The notes under the pieces are model-generated. The model saw nothing but the letters and a program-made list of their open reading frames with translations, had not been told where the DNA came from and searched no databases. The position numbers and the translations under genes are program-made. A stretch of DNA of 64,000 nt from Salvia splendens (lineage: Eukaryota; Streptophyta; Magnoliopsida; Lamiales; Lamiaceae), in the NCBI RefSeq assembly GCF_004379255.2, contig NC_056036.1:1-64000 (forward strand), in the 5' to 3' direction. Positions 54,212-64,000 of this stretch are shown here, piece by piece (the first letter of the stretch is position 1; each line of letters opens with the position of its first letter).

Positions 54212-55977
54212 GAGCATCCGCAACGGTGGCGCTGCTCGCCACCGCCGTCCGCGCCGCTGGTACGGACGCCACCCGCCGCCGCTGCGCTCGCTGGCACCGT
54301 GCCAGCGAGCAGCTGACGTGGCGCGCCCTCATTCGTCAACGGCATAGCCGTTGGGGTTAAATAATTTTTTTTTTAAAAATTGGTTTTTAATTAAAAAAAC
54401 CGATAAAAAATAAAAAAAAATTTCACTTCCCAAAAAAATTATATCCGTTTATAACCGTTTTTCCCACTTTTTATTTTTTTTTAATTTTTTTTACCCAAAA
54501 ATACACACTTTCATCTATAAATACATCCAATTTCACTCCCAAAAATTCACATCAAACTACACAATTCTCATCATCATTCTCTCATCTCCATTCTCATCTT
54601 CAATCTCTCATATCCATTTTCATCTTCATTCTCTCATACCCTACAACATCACTATGTCCGGCCAAGGCGATAACCCTACGGGCTCCCACGGTTGGAACCC
54701 CGAATGGTTCGGTTCACAACCATTTCCTAGTCCGGAAACGGAATATTCGGCCCCTCCTCAAACCCAAGATTCGGCCGTTCCGGGTGGCTACCGTCCATAC
54801 CCAATCGACGACCAAGGTGCCTCCGAAGGACGATACGGGTGGACACCAGAGCCTAGGCCTACCGCCCCCTCCCAACCTCCGCAAGCTCCTACTCGCGGCA
54901 GCGGTGTCCGCACATCGTACACGCCGGCGGAGATGGATAAATTGTTCAAGGCGTACTTCGAAATCTCCGAAGATGCGGCGGTTGGCACGAACCAATCGGG
55001 CGATCACTTTTGGTGGCGCGTATCTCGCCGGTACAATGCACATCGGCCGCCGGGAACGATCGAGCGCAACGAGAGTATGGTGCGCAACTGCATCGGCCGA
55101 GCCAACGACGAAATTGGCAAGTTCAATGGCTATTTCCTCCAGGAGTCGCGGAATGCCGGGAGCGGCCGGAGCGAGGTCGACATCATCACTGCGGCGCTGA
55201 GCACATACCAATCCATGAACGGTAAGTCGTTCAAGTACCTCAACGTTTGGCAGGAAACGCGGTTCCACCCGAGGTATCTGGGAGGCGTAACATCCTCCTC
55301 TAGCGGCTCCTCCAAACGGTCAAGGTCGGTATCCATATCCGACTCCGTCTCCGAAGAAGTGGCTAGCCAACTCGCCGGAGCTAACTTGGGTAGCCCCGAC
55401 GCCGGACCAAGCGGTTCCCAACGCCGACCGCAAGGAAGGAAGAAGGCGGCGGCCGAGCGCCGGCGCTCCGCGACTCCATCGGCCCCCGCCCCCGAACCCG
55501 CACCCTATGTTCTACCTCCACCCCCGAACAACTCGTTGTGGGCCCTTTTGGCCTAACTCAATATGGCCGATAGGTCAACTATGACCCCCACGCAACTTCA
55601 AACGCACGAGGGCATGATAGTGGGTCTCCAAAAACAATTGGGGTTGCTGCCGCTGGATCAGTAGTCTTCCTCGGGTAATATTAGCCAATAATTATGTAAT
55701 TTTTAATTTTTAGTATTTTAATTATGTAATTTTTAATTTTTAGGATTTTAATTATGTCTTTTTTATTTTATTTGTATTTTGTAATATTTATTGTGATTTT
55801 TTTAATGAATTTTAGTATTATGGAAATGTTTATGTTTAATTGAATATTAAATTAATTGTGCTCGTCCTCGCGGAAGAGCACAGTTGTGGGTGTTGTGCTT
55901 TTGCCAGAGAGCAGGCATGAATAGTACCGCCCGGGCCCACAACCGTGCCGCTGGCAAGAGCACGGTTGTGGATGCTC
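54212..55977 (+). mobile_element. Harbinger-type element with an intact ORF1, no transposase
   Basis: GAGCATCCGCAACGGTGGC and GCACGGTTGTGGATGCTC ends flanked by TAA (54209-54211, 55978-55980). It sits in a coding exon of the minus-strand host gene; removing it joins two parts of one frame. Carries only the accessory ORF1 (54654-55556). Confidence 0.9.
54654..55556 (+). CDS. Harbinger ORF1 Myb/SANT-like protein
   Basis: 300 residues, no breaks. Pro/Gly-rich N-terminus, then SYTPAEMDKLFKAYFEISED, HFWWRVSRRYNAHRP, MVRNCIGRANDEIGKFNGYF and FKYLNVWQETRFHP, a divergent SANT/NAM-associated fold that binds the ends of plant PIF/Harbinger elements and recruits the transposase. The basic C-terminus (RRPQGRKKAAAERRR) may be a nuclear signal. 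Leader 54515-54653 is CT-rich with TATAAATAC at about 54517. It could serve transposase supplied in trans. Confidence 0.87.
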   Translation: MSGQGDNPTGSHGWNPEWFGSQPFPSPETEYSAPPQTQDSAVPGGYRPYPIDDQGASEGRYGWTPEPRPTAPSQPPQAPTRGSGVRTSYTPAEMDKLFKAYFEISEDAAVGTNQSGDHFWWRVSRRYNAHRPPGTIERNESMVRNCIGRANDEIGKFNGYFLQESRNAGSGRSEVDIITAALSTYQSMNGKSFKYLNVWQETRFHPRYLGGVTSSSSGSSKRSRSVSISDSVSEEVASQLAGANLGSPDAGPSGSQRRPQGRKKAAAERRRSATPSAPAPEPAPYVLPPPPNNSLWALLA

Positions 55978-56112
55978 TAAGAAAAGAATGGAGGATGATG
56001 GGATAGATGGATTCCAGCAGGCTGACAGAAAACAGGAAGATGTTGCTGGTTTGCAGAAATCGCATTCGGCAAACGTGGGTGACAAGAGGTACTGGAGAAG
56101 CTGTGGACATAA

Positions 56113-57583
56113 GGTCATCCACAACACTGTCTCTATACCGTCTCTTAAACCGTCTCTTAACTACTATTTGAGCACTATTTGAGGGCCCCACTGTCCTTTT
56201 TTCCTCCATCTCTTAACTAAGAGACGGAACCTGCAACGCTCCGTCTCTTAACCGTCTCTATACCGTCTCTTAATTACTATTCATTCAATTTAATTTATAA
56301 TTTTTTTTAAAACCCAATTCAATTTAAACAAACACACTTTATTAAAATTAAAACAACATTACAACTTAACATTACAACCCAATTCGGTAAAGAGGTCGGA
56401 CTGTTGGAGCACGTTTACGTCGTTGTTCGAGCCAGGGACCTCGAAGTACGCGTGCCAGATCCAAAGTCGGTAGTCGGCAACGGCCTCGAGTACAACGGTT
56501 GGGTGGGTGCCTTTGTGGCCGCTCGTGTAGGAACCCCTCCAAGCCACCGGGCAATTCTTCCATTGCCAGTGCATGCAATCGACACTGCCAAGCATCCCGG
56601 GGAATCCGTGCACTTGTTCGTGCAGGTTGAGGAGGAACTGACAATCCTCCGTGGTTGGCCTCCGGAGAAATTCGTCACTGAAGGCTGCCCGGACGCCTCT
56701 GCAGAAGTTGAGCAAGCACAAGCGCCCAGTGCTGTCTCCGATGTGCAGGTATTCGTCGAATATGTCGGCCGTTTGTCCAGTCGCAAGCTGCCGGATGGCT
56801 GCAGTACATTTCTGCAGCGTCGTGTGGCTGGGACGACCGACCGCGTCGAACCCTTCTCGGAAGAACTCCTCCCTGGCCGCCAAAGTATTCGCTATGTGGA
56901 GAAATAGCGGTTTCCGCATGCGGAAACGGCGACGGAAATAGGTATCTCCCCAAATCGGGTTATCGCAGAAGTAGTCGCGTACTAACCGTGCGGCGGCTTC
57001 CTCCCGGTTCCGATTGATGTACTTCCGGGAGCGTCGTGGGGGTGGTGCGGCTTCCTCCGCCTCTCGTCGTCGATCTTCTTCGAGTGATTGTTCCATTAAT
57101 TGACACATTTGCTCAAAAGGATCCATTTGTTTGAATTGATTGAAGATGGAAATTGGAGTGATAGAGAGGATTTGAGAGGAATAGATGTGTGTTTGTGTTT
57201 GAAATGAGTATGAAATAGAATTATTTATAGAGTAAAAAAATTAAAAATTTTAAAAAATGAAAATAAAAATTTAACGGTAATATTACCGTTTGAAAAAAAA
57301 AAATTTAATTAAAAATCGATTTTTTTTTAAAAAAAACGAATTATTGCGTCATCAGTGACGACGCCCACTCGCGGGCCAGCGAGTGGGCGTCACGCACGCA
57401 TGGGGACGTGCCACGTGCCCCTGGCGCGTGACGAGACATCTCGTCTCGTGTCTCGCCGAGACGAGCTACGCGACGAGACGGGAGCGAGATAGAGACGAGA
57501 TGGGCGCTGCAATGCGTCTCGCGGGGGTCTCGTCTCTCCGAGATGAGACGCGAGCCCGGCGCGAGACGCGTTGTGGATGGACC
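56113..57583 (-). mobile_element. Harbinger element with N-terminal transposase part
   Basis: Left end TAA-GGTCATCCACAAC (56110), right end GTTGTGGATGGACC at 57583; no matching TAA at the right, so the right boundary is damaged or abnormal. Subterminal GAGACG/CGTCTC repeats are dense near both ends. It encloses the transposase fragment 56359-57126. Confidence 0.78.
56359..57126 (-). pseudogene. Harbinger transposase, C-terminally truncated
   Basis: 255 residues with the N-terminal HTH-like region (MRKPLFLHIANTLAAREEFF), TTLQKCTAAIRQLATGQ, FCRGVRAAFSDEFLRRPT, GFPGMLGSVDCMHWQWKNCP (first catalytic Asp) and LWIWHAYFEVPGSNNDVNVL (second Asp), then a premature end. The third catalytic region (RKDVERAFGVLQ in relatives) is absent. 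Confidence 0.87.
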
Positions 57584-57896
57584 CTGCAATTGAAGTCAAA
57601 TAAGTACTACTGAATCCTATAAATCAACAATTTCACTGGGTGCCAGCGACCGAGCCACCTCAAAAAATAGGTATATATTGGAAATGGGAAAGTCGCAGTA
57701 CAAATTATCCAAGCATAGATACAAGTCCAGATATCCAAAAGTGTGAATTCGAAACCATATAGTGAGAAATTGAAAATGTAATTCATGAATCCCAAATTAA
57801 TTAGTTTCAGCAGCCATGACCTTATCAAGTAATCAATGTTTTTTTCTGACACAAACTTTACTAGGAGAACAGGCAAGAGGGAGCTGAAGAGATTCA

Positions 57897-58982
57897 CGCC
57901 ATCCACAGCGCCGTCTCTATACCGTCTCTTAAACCGTCTCTTAACTACTATTTGAGCACTATTTGAGGGTCCCACTATCCTTTTTTCCTCCATCTCTTAA
58001 CTAAGAGACGGAGGCTGCAACGCTCCGTCTCTTAACCGTCTCTATACCGTCTCTTAATTACTATTCATTCAATTTAATTTATAATTTTTTTTAAAACCCA
58101 ATTCAATTTAAACAAACACACTTTATTAAAATTAAAACAATATTACAACTTAACATTAAAAAAGCGAAGACATAATTAAAATTCTAAAAAAATAAAAATG
58201 ACATAATTTAATATTCTCCGCCAAAGTTTTCCCAAATGTGCTCAATTAGATCCTCTTGGAGTTGGGTGTGGGCGCTAGAGTCGCGTGTCCTTGCCCGAAT
58301 AGCCAACCGTTCTTGTATAGATGGATGCGCTCCACTTCGCGGCGGACTACTTGCAGTTGAGCTTCCGGGGGATTCGGGGTCGAACCAATTTCCGGCATCG
58401 GGTCCTTCGTCTCGGACAATCATGTTGTGCAAGATTATGCACGTATACATGCATCCCGGGGAATCCGTGCACTTGTTCGTGCAGGTTGAGGAGGAACTGA
58501 CAATCCTCCGTTGATCCATTTGTTTGAGTTGATTGAAGATGGAAATTGGAGTGATAGAGAGGATTTGAGAGGAATAGATGTGTGTTTGTGTTTGAAATGA
58601 GTATGGAATAGAATTATTTATAGAGTAAAAAAATTAAAAATTTAAAAAATGAAAATAAATATTTAACGGTAATATTACCGTTTGAAAAAAAAAAAAATTT
58701 TTTTTTTATTAAAAATCGATTTTTTTTTAAAAAAAATGAATTATTGCGTCATCAGTGACGACGCCCACTCGCGGGCCAGCGAGTGGGCGTCACGCACGCA
58801 TGGGGACGTGCCACGTGTCTCGGGCGCGTGGCGAGACAGCTCGTCTCGTGTCTCTCCGAGACGAGCTACGCGACGAGACGGTCGCGAGCTGGAGACGAGA
58901 TGGCCGCTGCAATGCGTCTCGCGGGGGTCTCGTCTCTCCGAGACGAGACGCGAGCCCGGCGCGAGACGCGTTGTGGATGGTC
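57897..58982 (-). mobile_element. Harbinger deletion derivative with transposase C-terminus
   Basis: CGCCATCCACAGCGCCGTCTC left and GAGACGCGTTGTGGATGGTC right, flanked by TCA (57894-57896, 58983-58985), an unusual target for this family. Nearly the same ends and subterminal repeats as the 56113 element. An internal deletion fuses the start of the transposase to its last ~85 residues (CIILHNMIVRDEGPDAGNW ... EHIWENFGGEY, 58208-58450). Confidence 0.8.
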
Positions 58983-60000
58983 TCATAAAGCCCCAAACCT
59001 CTTGAAGAGACTGAGAAGTCTGTGCAGAGATAATTCCATCATTTCCATTGCAATTGTTTGCAGCTCCATCACAGTCCATGCCAGATCCATTTAATTGTGC
59101 ATAATTGCTCATCGGATCACATGATTGCTGCAACTGTATGACATATGATTATCAATATTAGATGAAATGAAACAGCCTTTCACCATAAATACTTTAGCTA
59201 CATTACATGGATGAGCTGCTGTATGAAGGATATTCCCGTGAATTTCCATCAGAGTCATAATAGATAAGGAAAGAAATTGAAAGACATACAGGAAAACCTG
59301 GAAGAGTGCCATGAGCTTGAGATTCAGGATTTTCAGAAGGTCTAAGGTGGCCATTTAATATCAGTGGTAGATGGCCATAATCGTAGCTTGATGAAGTGTT
59401 GTTGATACCTGATGGCCATGCGGAGAAACTCCCTTCTTGGACTCATCATAGTCATGGGTAACAGGGGGTATGACTTCAACCTCCGTAGGTGACATATCTT
59501 CTGAATCTTGTGAATGTGAATTGAGTACTTTATGTTGGGATTCCCTCCAGCTACTGATACAGTTGGGTTGCTGTAATCATGCAAAAGAAGTACTACTACT
59601 ATATGTTTTTACAGATGAAGTTATGCGAGACCAGGACTTAATATTCAAATAGATGTATGTAGCCATATTAGGCAAGGACATGAGTAGATTTGAGAGAGGT
59701 GAGTAACTGAGGACGCAGGGGAAATGATAAGTTGATTGGAGATGAAATTCTGTTCAACAAAATGCGTGATCAATAATTTTCCCGGCAGAACTGACAATCT
59801 TATTTAGAAGATGGCCCCTCTCACCGCCGAGCTTTAATGCCGGTTAAGGAATCCATCCTTAACAGAGAACTGAGATCCTGAATCAGATATCCTAGGAAGA
59901 GAAGGGATTATTAAAGTAATTAAAATAATTGTTGCCAGAAAGTTAAAACAAAAATGCCAAGTAAGCAAGATAAAATCATCTTAAATTCACATTATTATTC

Positions 60001-60810
60001 ACTTCGACTAGGAAACCCTAATCCCAATTCTGGAAACCGGGGACCGAGCTACACCCCTGAAAGCGTGTTAGCTGTTGAAGGTAATTATCGCTCTCCATTT
60101 CGGTTAATCTCTCGCATCCGACGAGTTTTACAGTATTGTGTATGTCAGTGTGATGCGAAATAACATTCGCTGCAGCCTGCTTTTGTATTACCGAATTTCT
60201 CAGTGTCCAAGGATTTTACATTAATTTCCTCATACTATCCATCGTTTTTTCTCGCGTTCGGGTAAATCAGTTGTAAATATTGCGTTTAAAATCTAAATCG
60301 GTAATTCTGTAACTTCCTAGAAAAAAATATCGTTTCTCTGTTAATCTAATTGCAAATTCTGCACCTTTATCAATGTTTGAGCTGGTTGATCATCGCCTCT
60401 AGTGGAGTCCTTTTGATCTTAAACTCTTATATATATAATGGCATAGCAGAAATGGTATTTGTAACAAATTTGAGTGTGGTTGCTATGACATCTTATTTTG
60501 TTCATATGATGTTTTATGGGATGCTTCATCTCCAGCTACTCGTGTTTTCAATTCCTATATGTTTCTCATCGATATTGCATCATCAATCGAAGTTTCAGCT
60601 GGTGTCATCAACTCAAATGGAGTCCCCCATGTTAGATTTTAGTATGCTAATCTGGAACACTTTTTGACTGACTCTCTACTTGTTTGCTTCTGTTTGTGCG
60701 TTTAGTGGCCAAGTCCTTGTGATTTTCTTGAACCTTGAATTATATGAATCACCTTACATATGGTTGCCTCCTAACATGTTTATATCATGTGTTCTGACGG
60801 TATCATCCCA
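60001..60810 (+). promoter_or_regulatory. 5' leader exon and intron of the bL36 gene
   Basis: A telo-box-like GGAAACCCTAATCCC (about 60011) followed by a probable leader exon ending GTTGAAG-gtaatt (60081), a long intron, and acceptor ATCCCAG at 60810. AAACCCTA-type boxes are common on plant ribosomal protein genes. The region between this and the broken gene on the minus strand is probably a divergent promoter. Confidence 0.6.
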
Positions 60811-60812
60811 GG

Positions 60813-61121
60813 ATGAAGGTCCGTTCGTCAGTGAAGAAGTTGTGTGAGTTTTGTCGGACTGTGAAGCGACGTGGTCGTGTGTATGTCCTGTGCACTGCTA
60901 ATCCCAGGCACAAGCAGCGTCAAGGCGTATCAACCCTTGCTTATGAAGGTCCACTTGTGCCAGTGTATGTACCTCACCTTCTGGCCTTTAATACATCTGC
61001 TGGCAAGCTTAAAATAGACTTGCCGAGCGTGATGCTTCTTCCTTGTGGTTTGCAGGACAAGTTTGAAAGAGATGACATCAGCCCAAAATGGTCTCCCTGC
61101 CCTTACGTGAATGTTGTCTAG
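60813..61121 (+). CDS. bL36-family organellar ribosomal protein
   Basis: 102 residues. Residues 1-38 ([19 protein letters not shown]..., HKQRQG) are the bL36 large-subunit ribosomal protein with its zinc site (C-X2-C ... C ... H). A ~64-residue C-terminal extension follows, as in plant nuclear bL36 copies usually assigned to mitochondria. No clear presequence precedes the L36 core, which begins at the start Met; import signals may be internal. An intron in the leader ends two bases before the ATG. Confidence 0.9.
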   Translation: MKVRSSVKKLCEFCRTVKRRGRVYVLCTANPRHKQRQGVSTLAYEGPLVPVYVPHLLAFNTSAGKLKIDLPSVMLLPCGLQDKFERDDISPKWSPCPYVNVV

Positions 61122-61513
61122 TTTTGTCATTTTAGTCCGTCTGTGAAAAGTTGTCCGCTTTATTTTTTTACTATTTTTGGTAAATGGACCTCATTTTCCA
61201 CCAACTCTTTACGGTCACATTTTATTTTAAAACTAATATATAAATGTGGGACCCTCATTCCATTAACTTTTTCAACTCACTTTTCTTCACATTTCTTAAA
61301 ACCCGTGCCGAGTCAAACTTGGACAATATTTCATGGAATTCAAGCTTAGTTGGTTGGCAATTCACATAGTATCACCTCTATCAATAAGACTAGCTTTTCA
61401 ACTTGGCCACCATCCAATGCAAAACAAATCTTTTAATTCTCTCTTTTTTTATGCTCATATCTATCAACAACCAAAAATTATTAAATTATTATTCCATTCA
61501 TCCACAAAAAATA
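61122..61513. other. 3' flank of the bL36 gene
   Basis: AT-rich; no feature seen. Confidence 0.5.
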
Positions 61514-61777
61514 CTACTCGCTTCGTCCTGGCTAAAATGATGTATATTTCTTAGTCGGCATGAGATTTTAGGAGTTGTTGGTTAATCCGTTTAATTGAAA
61601 AATTGGGTGTATGTATTAAATGGAGTGAGAAAGAGAATTGAATATTTAATTGGAATGAGAAAAAAGTGGTTTAGTATATTAATTGGAAAGAGAAAGTTAC
61701 CAAAAATAGAAATGTGTCATCTTGGTTGAGACAAATTAAAAAGGAAGTGTATCATCTTAGCTGAGACAAATGGAGTA
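61514..61777. mobile_element. Stowaway-like MITE
   Basis: CTACTCGCTTCGTCCTGGCTAAA and the inverted TTAGCTGAGACAAATGGAG, TA-flanked. An internal repeat of the right-end motif (CATCTTGGTTGAGACAAATT) suggests an older partial duplication. Confidence 0.7.
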
Positions 61778-62032
61778 GTTCTATTTGGCCATTTTGGATT
61801 GTCAAAAAAAAAATAGTCTCATTTCAAAAATAGAAACTTTCTTTCATATGTTATCCATTTTTTCTCCTTTTCTCTCTCTTTTTTTTTTTATCTTTTTCTT
61901 TCTTTCACTTTATCTACTTTTCTCCTCTTTCTCTCTTACTTTACTAATTTTTCATTAAAATTTGTGTTATCCACATAACTATTTTTCGTGGACAAAGAAT
62001 GTACATACAATTGATTGTTCAATAAATGTTGA

Positions 62033-62531
62033 TGTTGGCAATTGAAACTAAAAATATAACATATAACTGTCCCACATCGGTGTCAAGAGAAAAACTGAAA
62101 CTAGTATATAAGTCTCATGGGCCCCGCCTCCTATCACCAATTGGTTTTAGGATAGAACCCATGGATTTCTATCATGGTATCAGAGCGGGTCGCCGACTGT
62201 GGGTCAAATTTAACTGACCCAGCAGTATATCTGGGCCGAAACCGAAAAATGACTGACCCAGCAGTATATCTGGACTTAAAAATTTGGGCCAAGTGGTCCA
62301 ACCGATCGAAAAAAATTGGGCCGATTGTCCAATCGATTAGAAAAAAGTCCAACCCCTCCAAGGTTCACCTTGAAGGGTTTGAGGGAGGGTGTTGGCAATT
62401 GAAACTAAAAATATAACATATAACTGTCCCACATCGGTGTCAAGAGAAAAAATGAAACTAGTATATAAGTCTCATGGGCCCCTCCTCCTATCACCAATTG
62501 GTTTTAGGATGGAACCCATGGATTTCTATCA
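62033..62531 (+). mobile_element. TRIM (miniature LTR retrotransposon)
   Basis: Two 142-bp LTRs (62033-62174, 62390-62531) starting TGTTGGCAATTG and ending TTTCTATCA, a methionine-initiator tRNA primer site TGGTATCAGAGC right after the left LTR, and a purine tract GAGGGAGGG before the right. Flanks GTTGA/GTTGC match at four of five bases. 499 bp, non-coding, classic TRIM. The LTRs differ at a few sites, so it is not brand new. Confidence 0.92.
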
Positions 62532-62549
62532 GTTGCCTCGTTTTTGTTC

Positions 62550-63960
62550 TTAGAGCACTCACAATGGAGGACCGATGGAGGGGCCTTCCCCATCTGCCTC
62601 CATCGCCCCACCACTGCGGCGAAAAGGTCGTCGATCGGCCCCCTCCCCTCTCGCCCAAAAGGACGTTGTATCGGCCTATGCCGATGAGAAGGGCCCCTTG
62701 ATCGGCCCTCCATTGTGGAGCAAGATCGGCCCTCTCAAATATATTTTATTTTGTTTTTGTGTTTTTTTTTTAAATATTTGTTAATTTCTTTATATATACA
62801 TCCACTTTCCATCATTTTCAATCATCCCTCCACTTTCCATCATCTATCTTCTTATTCTACACTTCCTATCTCTACAAAATGGATTCCGACAACTCTCCCC
62901 AATTATCCCGCGATGGAAGCCCATACACGAACGGAACTTAAATTCCGCCTGATACCCAAACTCCACCCACTCAGCAAAATCCCTACTTCAACCAACTTCC
63001 ACCCAATCAGCAAAATCCTTACTTCAACCAAGTTCCCGGTGGCAACATATTCGCTGGAGGATTCACTTCTTTCGTAGGCAATGCTGGGGCACCTTACTTT
63101 ACCGGGAACCAACCCCCCAACTTCCCTCAATTCTCCGGCAACACATTTGTCCGTGCTGGTATACCAATAACACCACATGCGTTCCACTGGAGCATCGGAA
63201 GAGGAATCGACCTGAATTACAAGGACACGGTCTACCGGCCAGAAATGATGACTTCTACACACGGCACTCACGCATCTACAACTATTCCACTCACAGATCC
63301 GAGCTTCAGCACGAAAGAGTATGAAGTGGAGGAAATGCACCCATCACCTCCCAAAGAGAAAGGGAAGGGGAAGGTGAAAGTGAAGGGGAAGCTCGCGGAG
63401 CCGTCGGCGCCTGCTCCTAAGGGTAGGAGGCCGCGAACACATTATACGCCAGCTGAGACGCTTGCTCTGGTGAGGTGTTGTACGCCAGAAATGATGACTT
63501 CTACACCCGACACTCACGCATCTACAACTATTCCACTCACAGATCCGAGCTTCAGCACGGAAGAGTAAGAAGTGGAGGAAATGCACCCATCACCTCCCAA
63601 AGAGAAAGGGAAGGGGAAGGCGAAAGCGAAGGGGAAGCTCGCGGAGCCGTTGGCGCCTGCTCCTAAGGGTAGGAGGCCGCGAACACATTATACGCCAGCT
63701 GAGACGCTTGCTCTGGTGAGGTGTTGGGTAGACATCGGCAAGGATTCGGTTGTAGGTAACAACCTACGGAAGATTGGTTTCTGTACCTGCGTCGGCAACG
63801 ATACAATCATGATGGAATGAAGCCTGATGGGGCACCAACTCACAAGGCGCCGGAGCTTCACAAGCATTTTTTTAAAATGGTCAACAACTGGGTTTGCATT
63901 CCGACGACGACGACGCTTGAGTCTTATCTGTATATTTTTTTAAAAATGTAGGTTTTTTTT
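62550..63960 (+). mobile_element. Harbinger-type ORF1 element, right end outside window
   Basis: TTA-GAGCACTCACAATGG left end at about 62552 after the TRIM. Carries a broken ORF1-like gene. No right terminal repeat is seen before the window ends. Confidence 0.65.
62880..63930 (+). pseudogene. Harbinger ORF1-like pseudogene with internal duplication
   Basis: Starts MDSDNSPQLSRDG, stop at about 62939. It then continues Gln/Asn/Pro-rich (PNQQNPYFNQVPGG, FAGGFTSFVGNAG) to a Lys-rich stretch and RPRTHYTPAETLALVRC, the start of the SANT-like domain. A ~242-bp segment is repeated (63242-63480 and 63484-63725), and only the second copy runs on into the domain (WVDIGKDSVVGNN). Stops and shifts follow. 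Confidence 0.75.
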
Positions 63961-64000
63961 ATTTGCGTCTCGTTGTATTCTATTTTCCAATATTGCAATA

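Larger units (their letters stand above)
47347..59590 (-). pseudogene. Unrecognised Pro/Gln-rich host gene broken by transposons
   Basis: Minus-strand coding pieces that join across insertions. Upstream to downstream: around 59590-59430 (DSEDMSPTEVEVIPPVTHD), about 59410-59297 (NTSSSYDYGHLPLIL), 59133-58983 joined to 57893-57862 (LQQSCDPMSNYAQLNG), about 56109-55981 joined to 54208-53970 (QQHLPVFCQPAGIHLSHHP, then SYAPYFSPIYVTPHAIPQ), and the last exon 53671-53459 joined to 47447-47347 (QGQLAFTPTQPAQ, INMVGPTAGVYPLPQQHAQ, ending FFWDFQRTLN, stop at 47349-47347). Removing each transposon plus one target copy restores the frame at its insertion site. Composition suggests a nuclear regulatory protein, but I cannot name the family. 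One exon junction near 59410 appears frame-shifted, so it may have decayed already. Confidence 0.65.

Noticed and set aside
57383..57613. Arg-rich ORFs at 57383 and 58755 on the plus strand
   Set aside because: Translations of the CGTCTC/GAGACG repeats at Harbinger ends.

Overview
This is a plant nuclear chromosome end. It opens in (CCCTAAA)n, the Arabidopsis-type telomere repeat. On the given strand the C-rich sequence runs inward, as expected for a left chromosome terminus. Spliced genes with plant-specific relatives, Stowaway-like MITEs, PIF/Harbinger, hAT, MULE-like, TRIM and Tat-type Ty3/gypsy elements confirm a flowering plant, probably a eudicot. A Lamiaceae-like genome is my impression only; the sequence does not prove it.

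Layout. 1-14428: telomeric repeat blocks broken up by polyadenylated non-LTR elements. They are five copies of a ~236-bp tRNA-like SINE (S1), three copies of a second tRNA-derived SINE (S2), one S1-related SINE (S3), one apparently complete LINE with two intact ORFs (3651-11442), and three 5'-truncated LINE copies. Every element points the same way, with its poly(A) toward the centromere. That puts the element/telomere junction where the 3' end of the G-rich telomere strand would have primed reverse transcription. 14430-22378: a ~165-bp satellite with higher-order repeats of about 1.77-2.01 kb.

22379-47051 holds five host genes among transposons. They are N-acetylglucosamine kinase (-), a mitochondrial-type DEAD-box RNA helicase (+), a reticulon-like protein (-), an SFT2-type vesicle transport protein (+), and an exostosin-family glycosyltransferase (+). 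The last has a hAT-like element inside a coding exon. All five were rebuilt exon by exon and their phases close exactly. 47347-59600 is a Pro/Gln-rich minus-strand host gene I do not recognise. It is broken by a young Ty3/gypsy element with same-length, apparently identical LTRs and a 5-bp target duplication, and by three Harbinger elements. A bL36-type organellar ribosomal protein gene follows at 60811-61121. The right edge has a 499-bp TRIM and a decayed Harbinger ORF1.

The most interesting system is the telomere: a LINE and its SINE companions seem to live in, and perhaps build, the chromosome end, as HeT-A/TART do in Drosophila, but next to canonical telomerase repeats.
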